The notes under the pieces are model-generated. The model was not told the DNA's origin. It saw only the letters and a program-made list of their open reading frames with translations, and searched no databases. Position numbers and translations under genes: made by a program. From positions 1 to 64,000 of the forward strand of contig NZ_CP072983.1 of the NCBI RefSeq assembly GCF_024397795.1: a stretch of DNA of 64,000 nucleotides. Reading direction: 5' to 3'. Shown here piece by piece: positions 1-10,145 of the stretch. Position 1 is the stretch's first letter. Each line of letters opens with the position of its first letter. This stretch comes from Lactobacillus intestinalis (lineage in GTDB: Bacteria > Bacillota > Bacilli > Lactobacillales > Lactobacillaceae).

Positions 1-1362
1 TTGTTTGACATTGATAAATTTTGGCAGCACTTCAACAATGAAATGCGCGAGCGTTTTAACGAAGTCGCATACAACGCCTGGTTCAAAAATACAAAACCCA
101 TCTCTTATGATAAAGAGAAACATGAATTAAAAATTTCTGTTCAAAATCCTGTCTCAAAAGGTTATTGGGAAAAAAATTTATCCTCTCAATTAATTCAATC
201 TGCCTATGGTTATGCAGGAATTGAGCTTTTACCCATCTTTCAAGTAGCTGATACAAATAGTCCCGAAAGAATTGTTACACCAGAACCTAGAAGAATTAAT
301 ATCGAAAATAAAAAACCAGCTAAACCTGGCTTTATGCAAAATCTTCAATTAAATGATAAATATACCTTCGATAATTTCGTTCAAGGTGAAGGAAACAAAT
401 TAGCTGCTGGAGCGGCTTTAGCAGTTGCAGATAGCCCAGGGAGTTTCTATAATCCTTTGTTCATCTTTGGAGGTGTAGGATTAGGTAAAACCCACTTAAT
501 GCAAGCCATTGGACATCAGATGTTAGCAGAAAAACCAGATGCAAAAATCGTTTATATTCAAAGTGAAACTTTTGTTAACGACTTTATTAATTCCATCAAA
601 AATAAAACTCAAGATGAATTCAGAGAGAAGTATCGCACCTGTGATTTATTACTTGTGGATGACATTCAATTCTTTGCTAAAAAAGAAGGTATTCAAGAAG
701 AGTTTTTCCACACGTTTGAAACCTTATATAATGATCAAAAGCAAATCGTAATGACTAGTGATCGCTTACCTACAGAAATTCCTGATTTATCCGAACGCTT
801 AGTTTCTAGATTTACCTGGGGGCTCCAAGTTGAAATTACTCCACCTGATCTTGAAACTAGAATTGCAATTTTACGGAGAAAAGCAGAATCTGAAGGATTA
901 ACTATTGACGATAATACTCTGAATTATATTGCTTCCCAAGTAGATACCAACATCCGAGAGCTGGAGGGTGCATTAGTGAAAGTTCAAGCTCATGCAACTA
1001 TTGAAAAGGAAGATATTAATCCATCTTTAGCCCGCGAAGCCTTAACAGATCTTAAACTTGTGCAAAAAGATCGTGGATTACAAATTCCAAAGATTCAAGA
1101 AGTAGTAGCTAATTATTTCCAAACCTCGACAGAAGAGCTGAAGGGAAAGAAGAGAGTTCGTCAAATTGTTGTCCCTCGCCAGATTGCAATGTATCTTTCT
1201 CGAGAATTGACAAATGCAAGTCTGCCTAAGATTGGTCAAGAATTTGGTGGAAAAGATCACACTACCGTTATGCACGCCTGTGATAAAATTGGAAAACAAA
1301 TTCAAACTGATACTGAGATCAAAGCTGCCGTATTTGACTTAAAACAAATGCTTGATCACTAA
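1..1362 (+). CDS. dnaA: Chromosomal replication initiator DnaA
   Basis: AAA+ ATPase that binds DnaA boxes and melts oriC to start replication. At 453 residues it has the usual family length. Visible are the N-terminal domain I, Walker A GGVGLGKTH (about residues 157-165), Walker B LLLVDDIQF (about 215-223) and the C-terminal DNA-binding helix-turn-helix with the signature GGKDHTTVMHAC (about 416-427). The start is TTG at base 1, so its ribosome site, promoter and any upstream DnaA boxes lie outside the window. It is the first gene of the conserved dnaA-dnaN-yaaA-recF-gyrB-gyrA block. Autoregulation by DnaA is usual in the family but cannot be judged here. Confidence 0.98.
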   Translation: MFDIDKFWQHFNNEMRERFNEVAYNAWFKNTKPISYDKEKHELKISVQNPVSKGYWEKNLSSQLIQSAYGYAGIELLPIFQVADTNSPERIVTPEPRRINIENKKPAKPGFMQNLQLNDKYTFDNFVQGEGNKLAAGAALAVADSPGSFYNPLFIFGGVGLGKTHLMQAIGHQMLAEKPDAKIVYIQSETFVNDFINSIKNKTQDEFREKYRTCDLLLVDDIQFFAKKEGIQEEFFHTFETLYNDQKQIVMTSDRLPTEIPDLSERLVSRFTWGLQVEITPPDLETRIAILRRKAESEGLTIDDNTLNYIASQVDTNIRELEGALVKVQAHATIEKEDINPSLAREALTDLKLVQKDRGLQIPKIQEVVANYFQTSTEELKGKKRVRQIVVPRQIAMYLSRELTNASLPKIGQEFGGKDHTTVMHACDKIGKQIQTDTEIKAAVFDLKQMLDH

Positions 1363-1534
1363 AATCCATACTGTGGACAAGTAGGGTGGTTTTGCACATA
1401 GTTTTCAACCGAAACAATCCCTATAGATCAATAGATACAATGAGTTTTCAACAATTTACACAGGCCCTACTACTACTAACTAATTAAATATATAATTAAT
1501 AATAAAAGAAAAGCTCAGCCTAGGAGGAAAATTA
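1363..1534. other. oriC: oriC region between dnaA and dnaN
   Basis: Non-coding and AT-rich. Near-consensus DnaA boxes (TTATCCACA type) are visible: TGTGGACAA at 1372-1380 (reverse orientation, 8 of 9), TTTTGCACA at 1390-1398 (7 of 9), TTTTCAACA at 1445-1453 (7 of 9) and ATTTACACA at 1454-1462 (6 of 9). The last is followed by a GC clamp GGCCC (1463-1467), then triplet repeats CTACTACTACTAACTAA (1467-1483) that match the DnaA-trio layout known from Bacillus subtilis, then an AT-only stretch (1484-1507) likely to be the unwinding element. The order box, GC clamp, trio, AT tract supports this as the melting side of the origin. Confidence 0.85.
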
Positions 1535-2665
1535 ATGAAGTTTACAATCAATCGAAACTTATTCATTGAAAATTTGAATAACGTAATGCGTGCAATTTCA
1601 TCCAGAACTACTATTCCTATTTTAAGTGGTATTAAATTAGTTCTAACTGAAGATGAATTAATATTGACTGGTAGCGATACTGATATTTCTATTGAAATTA
1701 AGATTCCAGTAAGTGAAGACTTAACTGTAGAATCTACAGGTTCTATCGTTTTACCAGCTCGCTTCTTCAGCGAAATTATCAAGAAATTACCGGGTAAAGA
1801 CTTCTCTTTTGAAGTTAAAGAGAGTTTCCAAACTCAGATTGTGTCAGAAAATAGTGATTTCACTATCAACGGTTTAGATGCAAACAATTATCCACGTTTA
1901 CCAGAAATTCCAGATGATTCTACCTTTACTATTTCTGGTAAAACCTTCCGTGAAATTATTAATGAAACTCAATTCGCAGTAGCAACCCAAGAAAGTCGTT
2001 TAGTTTTGACTGGGGTACATTTTAACTTTAGCCCAGACCAAATTAAGGCTGTAGGTACTGATTCTCACCGTTTGTCAGAACGAACAATTTCTCTTGAAAA
2101 TGGTCCACAAACTGAAACAGATTTGATTATTCCAGGGAAGAGTTTACAAGAATTATCAAGAATTATTGGTGAAGGTAATCCAGAAGTTAAAGTTTGCCCA
2201 GGAGAAAGCCAAGTTCTATTTGAGATTGGAAATATCTTATTCTATTCACGACTTTTAGAGGGCAGTTATCCTGATACTGATCGTCTTTTACCCACAGAAA
2301 GTTCCACAAGTGTACAATTTGAACTCTCTGAACTTTCTAGCGCACTTGATCGTGCTAGTTTGGTTACTCATGCCGGTCGAAACAATGTGGTTAAGTTGAG
2401 TTTAGATACAGAAAACCAAAAGGTTGTCTTATCTGGGGAATCAGCTGAAATTGGGAATGTAGAAGAAGAAGTTAGCTTTAAGAATTTGAGTGGAGAAAAT
2501 CTTGAATTGTCATTCAATCCAGATTATTTGCGTGATGCTTTGAGAGCTTCAATCACCGATTCAATTGTCATGAAATTTACTCAACCTCTTCGCCCATTTA
2601 CTGTGGTGCCTGATAAAGAAGATATCAATTTTGTACAATTGATCACCCCAGTTAGAACATTTTAG
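1535..2665 (+). CDS. dnaN: DNA polymerase III beta subunit (sliding clamp)
   Basis: Ring-shaped processivity clamp that tethers DNA polymerase III and many repair proteins to DNA. 376 residues, normal length, with the three-domain beta-clamp pattern. It opens MKFTINRNLFIENLNNV and ends with the family C-terminus NFVQLITPVRTF. ATG at 1535 follows a strong ribosome site AGGAGG (1522-1527). It lies 172 bp after dnaA across oriC and is followed by a terminator at about 2685-2717, so dnaA-dnaN may form one unit and yaaA onward another. Confidence 0.98.
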   Translation: MKFTINRNLFIENLNNVMRAISSRTTIPILSGIKLVLTEDELILTGSDTDISIEIKIPVSEDLTVESTGSIVLPARFFSEIIKKLPGKDFSFEVKESFQTQIVSENSDFTINGLDANNYPRLPEIPDDSTFTISGKTFREIINETQFAVATQESRLVLTGVHFNFSPDQIKAVGTDSHRLSERTISLENGPQTETDLIIPGKSLQELSRIIGEGNPEVKVCPGESQVLFEIGNILFYSRLLEGSYPDTDRLLPTESSTSVQFELSELSSALDRASLVTHAGRNNVVKLSLDTENQKVVLSGESAEIGNVEEEVSFKNLSGENLELSFNPDYLRDALRASITDSIVMKFTQPLRPFTVVPDKEDINFVQLITPVRTF

Positions 2666-2684
2666 AAAAAATTGATTAATTTAT

Positions 2685-2717
2685 AAAAAAAGTCCATCGA
2701 CTGATGGCTTTTTTTTG
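2685..2717 (+). terminator. Intrinsic terminator after dnaN
   Basis: Stem CCATC/GATGG (2694-2698 and 2703-2707) extended by an A-tract before and a T-tract after, which can also pair. It ends in a run of eight T. It separates dnaN from yaaA. The next 160 bases are AT-rich with no convincing gene and should hold the yaaA promoter. Confidence 0.75.
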
Positions 2718-2882
2718 ATTCATTTTTTATTAAATGGCGTAAAAAGCGAATACTGTATTTCAAGTAGTCTTTAAATGTAGTCAGGCTAATTATAATAAAA
2801 AGCGCTCATATGGGCTTATATGGATTTTAAGTTTGTCTTTTCTTCTATGAACGAATATAATTATATAGGTGAAAAAACAGCA

Positions 2883-3104
2883 TTGAAGGTGAGCATTATC
2901 AAGGTTTTTAAAATTAGTGGTGACTATATTACATTAAGTCAATTTTTGAAAGAAGAAAGTATTATCTCATCGGGAGGCCAAGCAAAATGGTATCTGAAAG
3001 ATAATCCAGTTGTTTTAAATGGTAAAAAAGAAGATCGTCGAGGCAAAAAGTTATATCCAGGTGATGAACTGGAGATTGCCGAACAAAAATATGAATTTCG
3101 GTAA
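2883..3104 (+). CDS. yaaA: S4-domain RNA-binding protein YaaA
   Basis: Small S4-like RNA-binding protein conserved between dnaN and recF in Firmicutes. Visible family features are the core [23 protein letters not shown], the [19 protein letters not shown] turn typical of S4 domains, and the short C-terminus. The open frame extends up to an ATG at 2820, but family members are about 70-75 residues. I prefer TTG at 2883, which gives 73 residues and follows AGGTGA at 2867-2872. GTG at 2889 is an alternative. It ends 5 bp before recF, so the two are probably co-transcribed. The exact biological role is not established. Confidence 0.8.
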   Translation: MKVSIIKVFKISGDYITLSQFLKEESIISSGGQAKWYLKDNPVVLNGKKEDRRGKKLYPGDELEIAEQKYEFR

Positions 3105-3109
3105 AAATA

Positions 3110-4222
3110 ATGTATCTGGATCATTTTACAATTAAGGATTTTCGTAATCTTGAAAAATTAGATATGGAATTTGATCCTAATGTCAATATTTTTGTGGGGA
3201 ATAACGCTCAGGGAAAAACTAATATCCTGGAGGCCATTTATTTTTTAGCTTTAACTAGATCGCACCGCACTAATAGTGATAGTGAATTAATCCGATTTGG
3301 ATGTGAATATGCCACTTTATTAGGGAAAGTGCACAAAAATCAAGTGGAGATAAACTTACGCGTTGCTATTGCTAAAAAGGGGAAAAAAGTGTGGATAAAT
3401 CGCATTGAGCAATCTAAATTATCAAAGTATATTGGACAGCTAAATGCTATTTTATTTTCTCCGGAAGACCTTAGTTTAGTTAAAGGTGCACCTAGTTTGA
3501 GGAGACGATTTATGGATCAAGAGTTTGGTCAAGTAAATGCGGAATATTTATATTTTGCGCGTCAATATCGTCAAGTTTTGATGCAGAGAAATAACTATTT
3601 AAAGCAATTACTGAAAAATCAAGCTCATGATTTAGTTTTTCTAGATGTGTTATCAGATCAACTGGCAGGAATTGCTGCGGAAATAGTTTTCCGAAGATTT
3701 AGATTTTTGGAATATCTTAGTACGGCAGCAAGTAATGCGTATAAAAATATTAGTTTAGACAGTGAAAAATTAACATTAGTTTATCATCCGTCCGTTTCTC
3801 AAATTGAAGCTGATGATTCTAAAGAAAAGATGTATCAAAAAATTCGGGCTAATTTCAAAAAAATTAGAGACTCTGAATTACGTAAAGGAACTACTTTAAT
3901 TGGGCCGCATCGTGATGATATCGAGTTTAGACTTAATCAGAAGAATGCACATTTGTATGCATCTCAAGGCCAGCAACGATCTATTGCCCTGGCAATAAAG
4001 TTGGCTGAAATAAGTCTGATTCATCATTTAACTGATGAATATCCAATTTTATTATTAGATGACGTAATGAGTGAGTTAGACCATGAGCGTCAAAGTTCGC
4101 TTTTAAATTATATTCACGGGAAAACTCAAACTTTTATTACTACCACGGATTTGGAAGGTATTTCCTGGGAAATAGTAAACGAACCCAAAATATATCATGT
4201 TAAAAATGGGGAAATAGTATAA
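3110..4222 (+). CDS. recF: DNA replication and repair protein RecF
   Basis: SMC/ABC-like ATPase that with RecO and RecR loads RecA at single-strand gaps. 370 residues, usual length. Walker A GNNAQGKT is near residues 30-37, the ABC-type signature [16 protein letters not shown] near 285-300, and Walker [12 protein letters not shown] near 311-321. It starts 5 bp after the yaaA stop and ends 13 bp before gyrB, so it belongs to the yaaA-recF-gyrB-gyrA transcription unit. Confidence 0.97.
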   Translation: MYLDHFTIKDFRNLEKLDMEFDPNVNIFVGNNAQGKTNILEAIYFLALTRSHRTNSDSELIRFGCEYATLLGKVHKNQVEINLRVAIAKKGKKVWINRIEQSKLSKYIGQLNAILFSPEDLSLVKGAPSLRRRFMDQEFGQVNAEYLYFARQYRQVLMQRNNYLKQLLKNQAHDLVFLDVLSDQLAGIAAEIVFRRFRFLEYLSTAASNAYKNISLDSEKLTLVYHPSVSQIEADDSKEKMYQKIRANFKKIRDSELRKGTTLIGPHRDDIEFRLNQKNAHLYASQGQQRSIALAIKLAEISLIHHLTDEYPILLLDDVMSELDHERQSSLLNYIHGKTQTFITTTDLEGISWEIVNEPKIYHVKNGEIV

Positions 4223-4235
4223 AAAGGAGTATTAA

Positions 4236-6200
4236 ATGGCTGATAAAGACAATAAAGATCTTGATAAAGTTAAAAAATACGAACAAGAAGCAGATAAATA
4301 TAATGCCAGCCAAATTCAAGTTTTAGGGGGACTTGAAGCTGTTAGAAAACGTCCTGGTATGTATATTGGCTCCACTAGTTCTCAAGGGCTTCACCATTTG
4401 GTATGGGAAGTAATTGATAATAGTATTGATGAGCGTCTTGCTGGATTTGCAACCAAAATTGAAGTAACTGTAAATGAAGATGGTAGTGTTACAGTTCAAG
4501 ATGATGGTCGTGGAATTCCTGTGGATATTCAAGAAAAAACAGGTCGTCCAGCATTGGAAACAGTATTCACAGTATTACACGCCGGTGGTAAATTTGGCGG
4601 TGGTGGATATAAAGTATCTGGTGGTCTTCATGGGGTAGGAGCATCAGTTGTGAATGCTTTATCCACAAAGCTTGATGTTACCGTTATGAGAGATGGCAAA
4701 AAGTACGCTATTGATTTTGATCATGGACGTGTTAAGGACGAAATGCGTCAAGTAGGCACAGTACCAATGGGTGAACATGGGACAATTGTTCATTTTTATC
4801 CAGATCCTGACATCTTCACTGAAACTACTGTTTTTGACGATAAAATTTTAAAGAATCGTATTCGTGAATTAGCCTTTTTAAACAAAGGGCTTAAATTAAC
4901 CTTTACAGATAAACGTAAGGAAACAGCTGAAACCGACGTTTACCATTTTGAGGGGGGAATTAAAGAATACGTTGCATTTTTAAACAAGGATGCAGAAAAG
5001 TTATTTGATGAACCAATTTATGTTGAAGGCGATTATGATGGAATTAATGTTGAAGTGGCTTTGCAATATACAAATGGCTATAAAACAACATTAATGACTT
5101 TTGCTAATAATATCCATACCTATGAAGGTGGGATGCACGAAGCTGGATTTAAGACAGCTTTAACTCGTGTAGTAAATGATTATGCCCATAAGGCTAAAAT
5201 CTTAAAAGATAAAGACGATAATCTTTCAGGTGAAGATATCCGTGAAGGTATGACTGCGGTCGTTTCTGTAAAGCACCCAAACCCTCAATTTGAAGGGCAA
5301 ACCAAGACTAAACTGGGTAATTCTAACGCTCGGACAGCTGTGGATAAAGCCTTCTCTGAAACATTCAGCCGTTTCTTAATGGAAAACCCAAGTGTAGGTC
5401 GTAAGATTGTGGAAAAAGCTCAACTTGCCGAAAGAGCTAGAAATGCGGCTAAGCGTGCCCGTGAAGTTACTCGTAAGAAATCTGGTCTTGAAATTGCTAA
5501 CTTACCAGGTAAATTAGCTGATAATACCAGTAATGATCCAAGTATTTCTGAATTGTTTATCGTCGAAGGTAACTCTGCCGGTGGGTCTGCTAAGCAAGGT
5601 AGATCTCGGTTGACGCAAGCAATTTTGCCAATTCGAGGAAAAATTTTGAATGTGGAAAAAGCTTCCATGGATCGAATTTTAGCTAACCAGGAAATTAGAT
5701 CATTATTCACAGCTTTAGGCACAGGGTTTGGCGCAGACTTTGATGTGAATAAGGCTCGCTACCATAAATTGATTATTATGACTGATGCCGATGTGGATGG
5801 GGCCCATATTAGAACTTTATTACTTACGCTTTTCTACAACTACATGCGTCCAATGATTGAAAAAGGATATGTGTACATTGCTCGTCCACCTCTTTATCAA
5901 GTTCGTCAAGGTAAAGTAATTAAATATCTTGATACAGATGAAGAGCTTCATGATTATTTAGGTAGCTTGCAACCTAGTCCTAAGCCAATTGTTCAACGTT
6001 ATAAGGGACTTGGGGAAATGGATCCAGAACAACTTTGGGAAACTACCATGAATCCTGAAAATCGTCGGTTGGATCGTGTAAGTCCTGAATACGCTAAAGA
6101 TGCTGATGAAGTCTTTGAATTGTTGATGGGTAACGAAGTTGCACCTAGACGTGACTTTATTGAAAAGAATGCTAAGTATGTTGAAAACTTAGATGCTTAA
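4236..6200 (+). CDS. gyrB: DNA gyrase subunit B
   Basis: ATPase subunit of the type IIA topoisomerase that adds negative supercoils. 654 residues. GHKL ATP-binding motifs [17 protein letters not shown] and [15 protein letters not shown] are in the first 160 residues. The TOPRIM motifs [13 protein letters not shown] and [15 protein letters not shown] follow, with [19 protein letters not shown] near the C-terminus. The ribosome site AAAAGGAG lies 8 bp before the ATG. gyrA follows after 10 bp. Confidence 0.98.
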   Translation: MADKDNKDLDKVKKYEQEADKYNASQIQVLGGLEAVRKRPGMYIGSTSSQGLHHLVWEVIDNSIDERLAGFATKIEVTVNEDGSVTVQDDGRGIPVDIQEKTGRPALETVFTVLHAGGKFGGGGYKVSGGLHGVGASVVNALSTKLDVTVMRDGKKYAIDFDHGRVKDEMRQVGTVPMGEHGTIVHFYPDPDIFTETTVFDDKILKNRIRELAFLNKGLKLTFTDKRKETAETDVYHFEGGIKEYVAFLNKDAEKLFDEPIYVEGDYDGINVEVALQYTNGYKTTLMTFANNIHTYEGGMHEAGFKTALTRVVNDYAHKAKILKDKDDNLSGEDIREGMTAVVSVKHPNPQFEGQTKTKLGNSNARTAVDKAFSETFSRFLMENPSVGRKIVEKAQLAERARNAAKRAREVTRKKSGLEIANLPGKLADNTSNDPSISELFIVEGNSAGGSAKQGRSRLTQAILPIRGKILNVEKASMDRILANQEIRSLFTALGTGFGADFDVNKARYHKLIIMTDADVDGAHIRTLLLTLFYNYMRPMIEKGYVYIARPPLYQVRQGKVIKYLDTDEELHDYLGSLQPSPKPIVQRYKGLGEMDPEQLWETTMNPENRRLDRVSPEYAKDADEVFELLMGNEVAPRRDFIEKNAKYVENLDA

Positions 6201-6210
6201 GGGGGATTAA

Positions 6211-8682
6211 ATGGATAACGATAATCAAACTCAAGATCGTAGAATCCGCAATGTTGACCTAACTAGTACTATGCGTAGCTCATTTTTGGACTATGCCATG
6301 TCAGTTATTGTTGCGCGTGCACTTCCTGATGTTCGTGATGGTTTAAAACCAGTTCAGCGTCGTATTTTATACGGTATGAGTGAATTAGGAGTAACTCCAG
6401 ATAAGCCATATAAGAAATCAGCCAGAATTGTTGGGGAAGTTATGGGTAAATTCCACCCACATGGTGACTCTTCAATTTACTTAGCTATGGCTCATATGGC
6501 ACAAGATTTCTCATACCGTTACATGCTCGTTGATGGTCATGGTAACTTTGGTTCAGTCGATGGAGATGAACCAGCTGCCATGCGTTATACGGAAGCTCGT
6601 ATGAGTAAAATTGCCATGGAAATGTTGCGTGATATCAATAAAAATACTGTTGATTGGCAACGAAATTATGATGACACTGAAAGTGAGCCAGTTGTTTTAC
6701 CTGCTCGTATTCCTAATTTACTTGTAAATGGTGCAAACGGAATCGCTGTTGGGATGACAACCAACATTCCACCACATAATTTACGTGAAGTAATTAGTGG
6801 CTTGCATATGTTGATGAAGAATCCGGATGTAACAACTAAGGATTTGATGAAGGCTATCCCAGGCCCAGATTTTCCTACTGGTGGAACTATTATGGGGCGT
6901 GGTGGTATTTATCGTGCTTACGACACTGGTAAAGGGAATATCGTAGTTCGGGCTAAAACCAGCATTGAAACCGAAAAAAGTGGGCGTGAAAGAATCATTG
7001 TAAGTGAAATTCCATACATGGTAAATAAAGCTGAATTAGTTAAGAAAATTGCTGATTTAGCTCGTGAAAAAATCATTGATGGAATTACCGGTGTTCGTGA
7101 TGAATCCGATCAAACTGGTATGCGAATCACAATTGATATTCGTCGTGATGCAAGTGCAAGTGTAGTGTTGAATAATTTATTCAAAGAAACACAAATGCAA
7201 GCTAATTTCGGAATGAACATGGTGGCAATTGTAGATGGTGCCCCTCACTTCTTAACTTTAAAGCAGATGCTTGAGTATTATTTGAATCACCAAGAAGATG
7301 TGGTAACACGCCGGACCAAGTTTGAACTTGCTAAAGCTGAGGCTCGCGCTCACATTCTTGAAGGCTTGCGAATTGCACTTGATCATATTGATGAAATCGT
7401 AAAAATTATTCGTTCTAGCCAATCTAGCGATGTGGCTAAGGCTGCTTTAATTAGTCGTTTTGGTCTAGATGATAAACAATCTCAAGCTATTTTAGATATG
7501 CGTTTGGTTCGTTTAACTGGACTTGAACGGGATAAAGTTGAATCTGAATACCAAGATTTACAAGTAAAGATTGCGGACTTTAAGGATATTTTGGCTAAAC
7601 CTGAACGAATCGATAAAATTATTTATGATGAATTGTTAGATATTCAAAAGCGTTATGGCGATGATCGTCGCACTGAAATTGGAGCTAGTGAAGTTGTTTC
7701 AATTGAAGATGAAGACTTAATTGAACGCCAAAATGTACTTTTAACTCTTACTCATAGTGGCTATATTAAGAGAATGCCAATCAATGAATTTAAGACCCAA
7801 AATCGTGGAGGTAAGGGAATTAAAGGTATGGGAGTGCAAGATGGTGACTTTACTGAGCATCTGATTTACTCAAGCACTCACGATATGCTTTTATTCTTTA
7901 CTAACAAGGGTAAGGTTTACTCGAAAAAAGCTTATGAAATTCCTGAATATGGTAGAACTGCCAAGGGATTGCCAATTATCAACTTGCTTCAACTTGAAAA
8001 AGGCGAAAAGATTCAAACAGTGATTAACATCCCAGAAGGCGCAGATGATAACTACTTGTTCTTCATTACTAAGATGGGAACTGTTAAACGTACCCATGTC
8101 GGTGAATTTTCTAACATCAGAAATAGTGGTTTGATTGCTCTTACTCTTCGTGATGGAGATGAATTGAGCAATGTGTTAACTACTGATGGTAAGCAAAATA
8201 TTTTAATCGGTACTCATTTAGGCTATGCGGTAACCTTCAATGAAGGGGATGTTCGTCCAATGGGTCGAACTGCTGCTGGTGTACGTGGAATTAATTTACG
8301 TGATCATGATTATGTTGTTGGATCAGAAGTTATTAAGCCAAATGATGATGTTTTGGTAATTTCTGAAAAAGGTTATGGTAAGCGTACTTCTGCTAGTGAA
8401 TATCCAATTAAAGGACGTGGCGGAAAAGGAATTAAGACTTCAAATGTAACCGAGAAGAATGGTCCTCTTGCTGGAGTTACCGTAATTGATGGAACTAATG
8501 ATATTATGGTGATTACTACTGATGGAATTATGATTCGCTTCAAGACTGATGATGTTTCTCAAACTGGTCGAAGCACAATGGGTGTGAGATTGATTAAGGT
8601 AAGTGGAGACAATAAAGTAGCTAGTCTTGCAATTGTTCCAAATGAAGAAGATCAAGATAATATTAAAGAAGTAGACGAATAG
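6211..8682 (+). CDS. gyrA: DNA gyrase subunit A
   Basis: DNA cleavage and rejoining subunit of gyrase. 823 residues. The active-site Tyr lies in [11 protein letters not shown] (about residue 129), and the C-terminal beta-pinwheel has GyrA-box-like repeats (for example [11 protein letters not shown] and [11 protein letters not shown]). It is preceded by GGGGG at the gyrB end. The quinolone-resistance-determining segment reads [19 protein letters not shown]. The serine equivalent to E. coli Ser83 is present (residue 87), but the position normally Asp or Glu (E. coli Asp87) is Leu91, and the usual VRMAQ is AHMAQ. This substitution is in the raw sequence (TTA at 6481-6483) and is treated as a finding. 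Confidence 0.98.
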   Translation: MDNDNQTQDRRIRNVDLTSTMRSSFLDYAMSVIVARALPDVRDGLKPVQRRILYGMSELGVTPDKPYKKSARIVGEVMGKFHPHGDSSIYLAMAHMAQDFSYRYMLVDGHGNFGSVDGDEPAAMRYTEARMSKIAMEMLRDINKNTVDWQRNYDDTESEPVVLPARIPNLLVNGANGIAVGMTTNIPPHNLREVISGLHMLMKNPDVTTKDLMKAIPGPDFPTGGTIMGRGGIYRAYDTGKGNIVVRAKTSIETEKSGRERIIVSEIPYMVNKAELVKKIADLAREKIIDGITGVRDESDQTGMRITIDIRRDASASVVLNNLFKETQMQANFGMNMVAIVDGAPHFLTLKQMLEYYLNHQEDVVTRRTKFELAKAEARAHILEGLRIALDHIDEIVKIIRSSQSSDVAKAALISRFGLDDKQSQAILDMRLVRLTGLERDKVESEYQDLQVKIADFKDILAKPERIDKIIYDELLDIQKRYGDDRRTEIGASEVVSIEDEDLIERQNVLLTLTHSGYIKRMPINEFKTQNRGGKGIKGMGVQDGDFTEHLIYSSTHDMLLFFTNKGKVYSKKAYEIPEYGRTAKGLPIINLLQLEKGEKIQTVINIPEGADDNYLFFITKMGTVKRTHVGEFSNIRNSGLIALTLRDGDELSNVLTTDGKQNILIGTHLGYAVTFNEGDVRPMGRTAAGVRGINLRDHDYVVGSEVIKPNDDVLVISEKGYGKRTSASEYPIKGRGGKGIKTSNVTEKNGPLAGVTVIDGTNDIMVITTDGIMIRFKTDDVSQTGRSTMGVRLIKVSGDNKVASLAIVPNEEDQDNIKEVDE

Positions 8683-8764
8683 AAATTTAATTTATAAAAA
8701 ATTATCGAACTTTTTTGCGTATTTAATTACGGAATAAAAAATTTTCTGGATCACGCGAAATTGT

Positions 8765-8793
8765 TTGGTAATTTTTTATTTATATGCTAGAAT
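8765..8793 (+). promoter_or_regulatory. Promoter of the rpsF operon
   Basis: TTGGTA at 8765-8770, 17-bp spacer, extended -10 TGC-TAGAAT at 8785-8793. It sits 84 bp upstream of rpsF in the 194-bp gap after gyrA. Confidence 0.55.
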
Positions 8794-8802
8794 TAGACAT
8801 TG

Positions 8803-8872
8803 CGAGTAATATTTTCCATTACTCCTTGTTCTTAATTCGAAAGAACCATTTAGTCCAGAAGGAGGTGCAATA
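8803..8872 (+). promoter_or_regulatory. Structured 5' leader of rpsF, candidate ribosomal-protein autoregulatory element
   Basis: Two consecutive hairpins lie between promoter and rpsF: GAGTAAT/ATTACTC (8804-8810 and 8818-8824, loop ATTTTCC) and GTTCTT/AAGAAC (8828-8833 and 8841-8846). The strong ribosome site AGAAGGAGGTG follows. rpsF mRNA leaders bound by the S6:S18 complex are established in bacteria. The structures are seen directly; assigning them to that element is inference because I could not align them to the covariance model. Confidence 0.45.
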
Positions 8873-8876
8873 GTTT

Positions 8877-9173
8877 ATGGCAACTACTAAGTACGAAATC
8901 ACTTACATCATTAAGCCTGACATCGATGAAGAATCAAAGAAGGCTCTTGTTGAAAACTACGATAAGGTTATCGCAGACAACAACGGTACTATGGTTGAAT
9001 CCAAAGACTGGGGCAAGCGTCGTTTTGCATACGAAATCGATAAGTATCGTGAGGGTACTTACCACATCATGACTTTCACTGCTGACAACGCTGACGCAGT
9101 TAACGAATTTGGTCGTTTGTCAAAGATTGATAACGCCATTTTACGTTCAATGACTGTTAAGTTAGACAAGTAA
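8877..9173 (+). CDS. rpsF: 30S ribosomal protein S6
   Basis: Ribosomal protein bS6 of the 30S platform, partner of S18. 98 residues with the family start [14 protein letters not shown] and the central motif [22 protein letters not shown]. Codon use is biased toward preferred codons, as expected for a highly expressed gene. Ribosome site AAGGAGGTG is at 8860-8868. It is followed by ssb and rpsR in the standard order. Confidence 0.98.
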   Translation: MATTKYEITYIIKPDIDEESKKALVENYDKVIADNNGTMVESKDWGKRRFAYEIDKYREGTYHIMTFTADNADAVNEFGRLSKIDNAILRSMTVKLDK

Positions 9174-9215
9174 TTATCATCGAACCGTAATTTAGGAAAG
9201 GAAAGGTAATCAAGT

Positions 9216-9731
9216 ATGATTAATAGAGTTGTACTTACCGGACGTTTAACGCGTGATCCTGAATTGCGTACTACTGGGAGTGGAATCTCGGTTGCTACGT
9301 TTACTCTTGCTGTTGATCGTCAATATACAAATGCTCGAGGCGAGAGAGAAGCGGATTTTATTAGCTGTGTAATTTGGAGAAAGTCAGCAGAAAACTTTGT
9401 TAACTTCACTTCAAAGGGATCGCTAGTAGGAATTGATGGCCGACTTCAATCCAGAAGTTATGATGATAAAGATGGGAAACGAGTATATGTAACTGAAGTT
9501 GTAGTAGATAGCTTCGCATTACTCGAATCCCGTAGAGATCGTGAAAATCGCGGTCAAAACGGCGGTTACACACCAACTAGCGGAAATGCTGGCACTCAAA
9601 ATACTAACAATTTCCAAAATAATGATAGACCTTCTCAACCAAATACCAATAGTTCAGCTCCTAAGCCACAGGATCCATTTTCTGGCTCAGGGGATGCAAT
9701 TGATATTTCGGATGATGATTTACCATTCTAA
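9216..9731 (+). CDS. ssb: Single-stranded DNA-binding protein
   Basis: Protects single-stranded DNA and recruits replication and repair enzymes. 171 residues: an N-terminal OB fold ([18 protein letters not shown] to about residue 105), then a disordered Asn/Gln/Ser-rich linker, then the acidic tip DISDDDLPF that docks partner proteins. It lies between rpsF and rpsR, as usual for the essential chromosomal SSB. Confidence 0.98.
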   Translation: MINRVVLTGRLTRDPELRTTGSGISVATFTLAVDRQYTNARGEREADFISCVIWRKSAENFVNFTSKGSLVGIDGRLQSRSYDDKDGKRVYVTEVVVDSFALLESRRDRENRGQNGGYTPTSGNAGTQNTNNFQNNDRPSQPNTNSSAPKPQDPFSGSGDAIDISDDDLPF

Positions 9732-9761
9732 AATAAGAATTTAAAGAAAGGACCTAGGGAT

Positions 9762-9998
9762 ATGGCTCAACAAAGAAGAGGCGGCCGTCGTCGTCGTAAG
9801 GTTGACTACATTGCAGCTAACCATATTGAATATGTTGACTACAAGGACGTTGATCTGTTGAAACGTTTTATCTCAGAAAGAGGTAAGATTTTACCACGTC
9901 GTGTCACTGGCACTAGCGCAAAGAACCAACGTAAGGTTGCAAATGCAATTAAGAGAGCTCGTATTATGGGCTTGTTGCCATTTGTTGCTGAAGACTAA
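9762..9998 (+). CDS. rpsR: 30S ribosomal protein S18
   Basis: Ribosomal protein bS18, 78 residues, with an Arg-rich N-terminus ([11 protein letters not shown]) and the family motif [24 protein letters not shown]. No N-terminal CXXC zinc pair is present, so this is the zinc-free form. It is the last gene of rpsF-ssb-rpsR and is followed by a terminator. Confidence 0.98.
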   Translation: MAQQRRGGRRRRKVDYIAANHIEYVDYKDVDLLKRFISERGKILPRRVTGTSAKNQRKVANAIKRARIMGLLPFVAED

Positions 9999-10024
9999 TT
10001 AGTCAGTAATAATACGTAAAATAA

Positions 10025-10057
10025 AAAAGTTTAGCTGAAAGGCTAGGCTTTTTTTGT
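10025..10057 (+). terminator. Intrinsic terminator after rpsR
   Basis: Hairpin AAGTTTAGC / GGCTAGGCTT (with G-U pairs) around loop TGAAA, followed by seven T. Confidence 0.75.
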
Positions 10058-10145
10058 ACATAAATTTTCTTTGGTTTTCATAAGGGTTGTATGATAAGGT
10101 ATAATGATACTGAAGTAGTTTACTATGATTTAGGAAGGATCTTTA

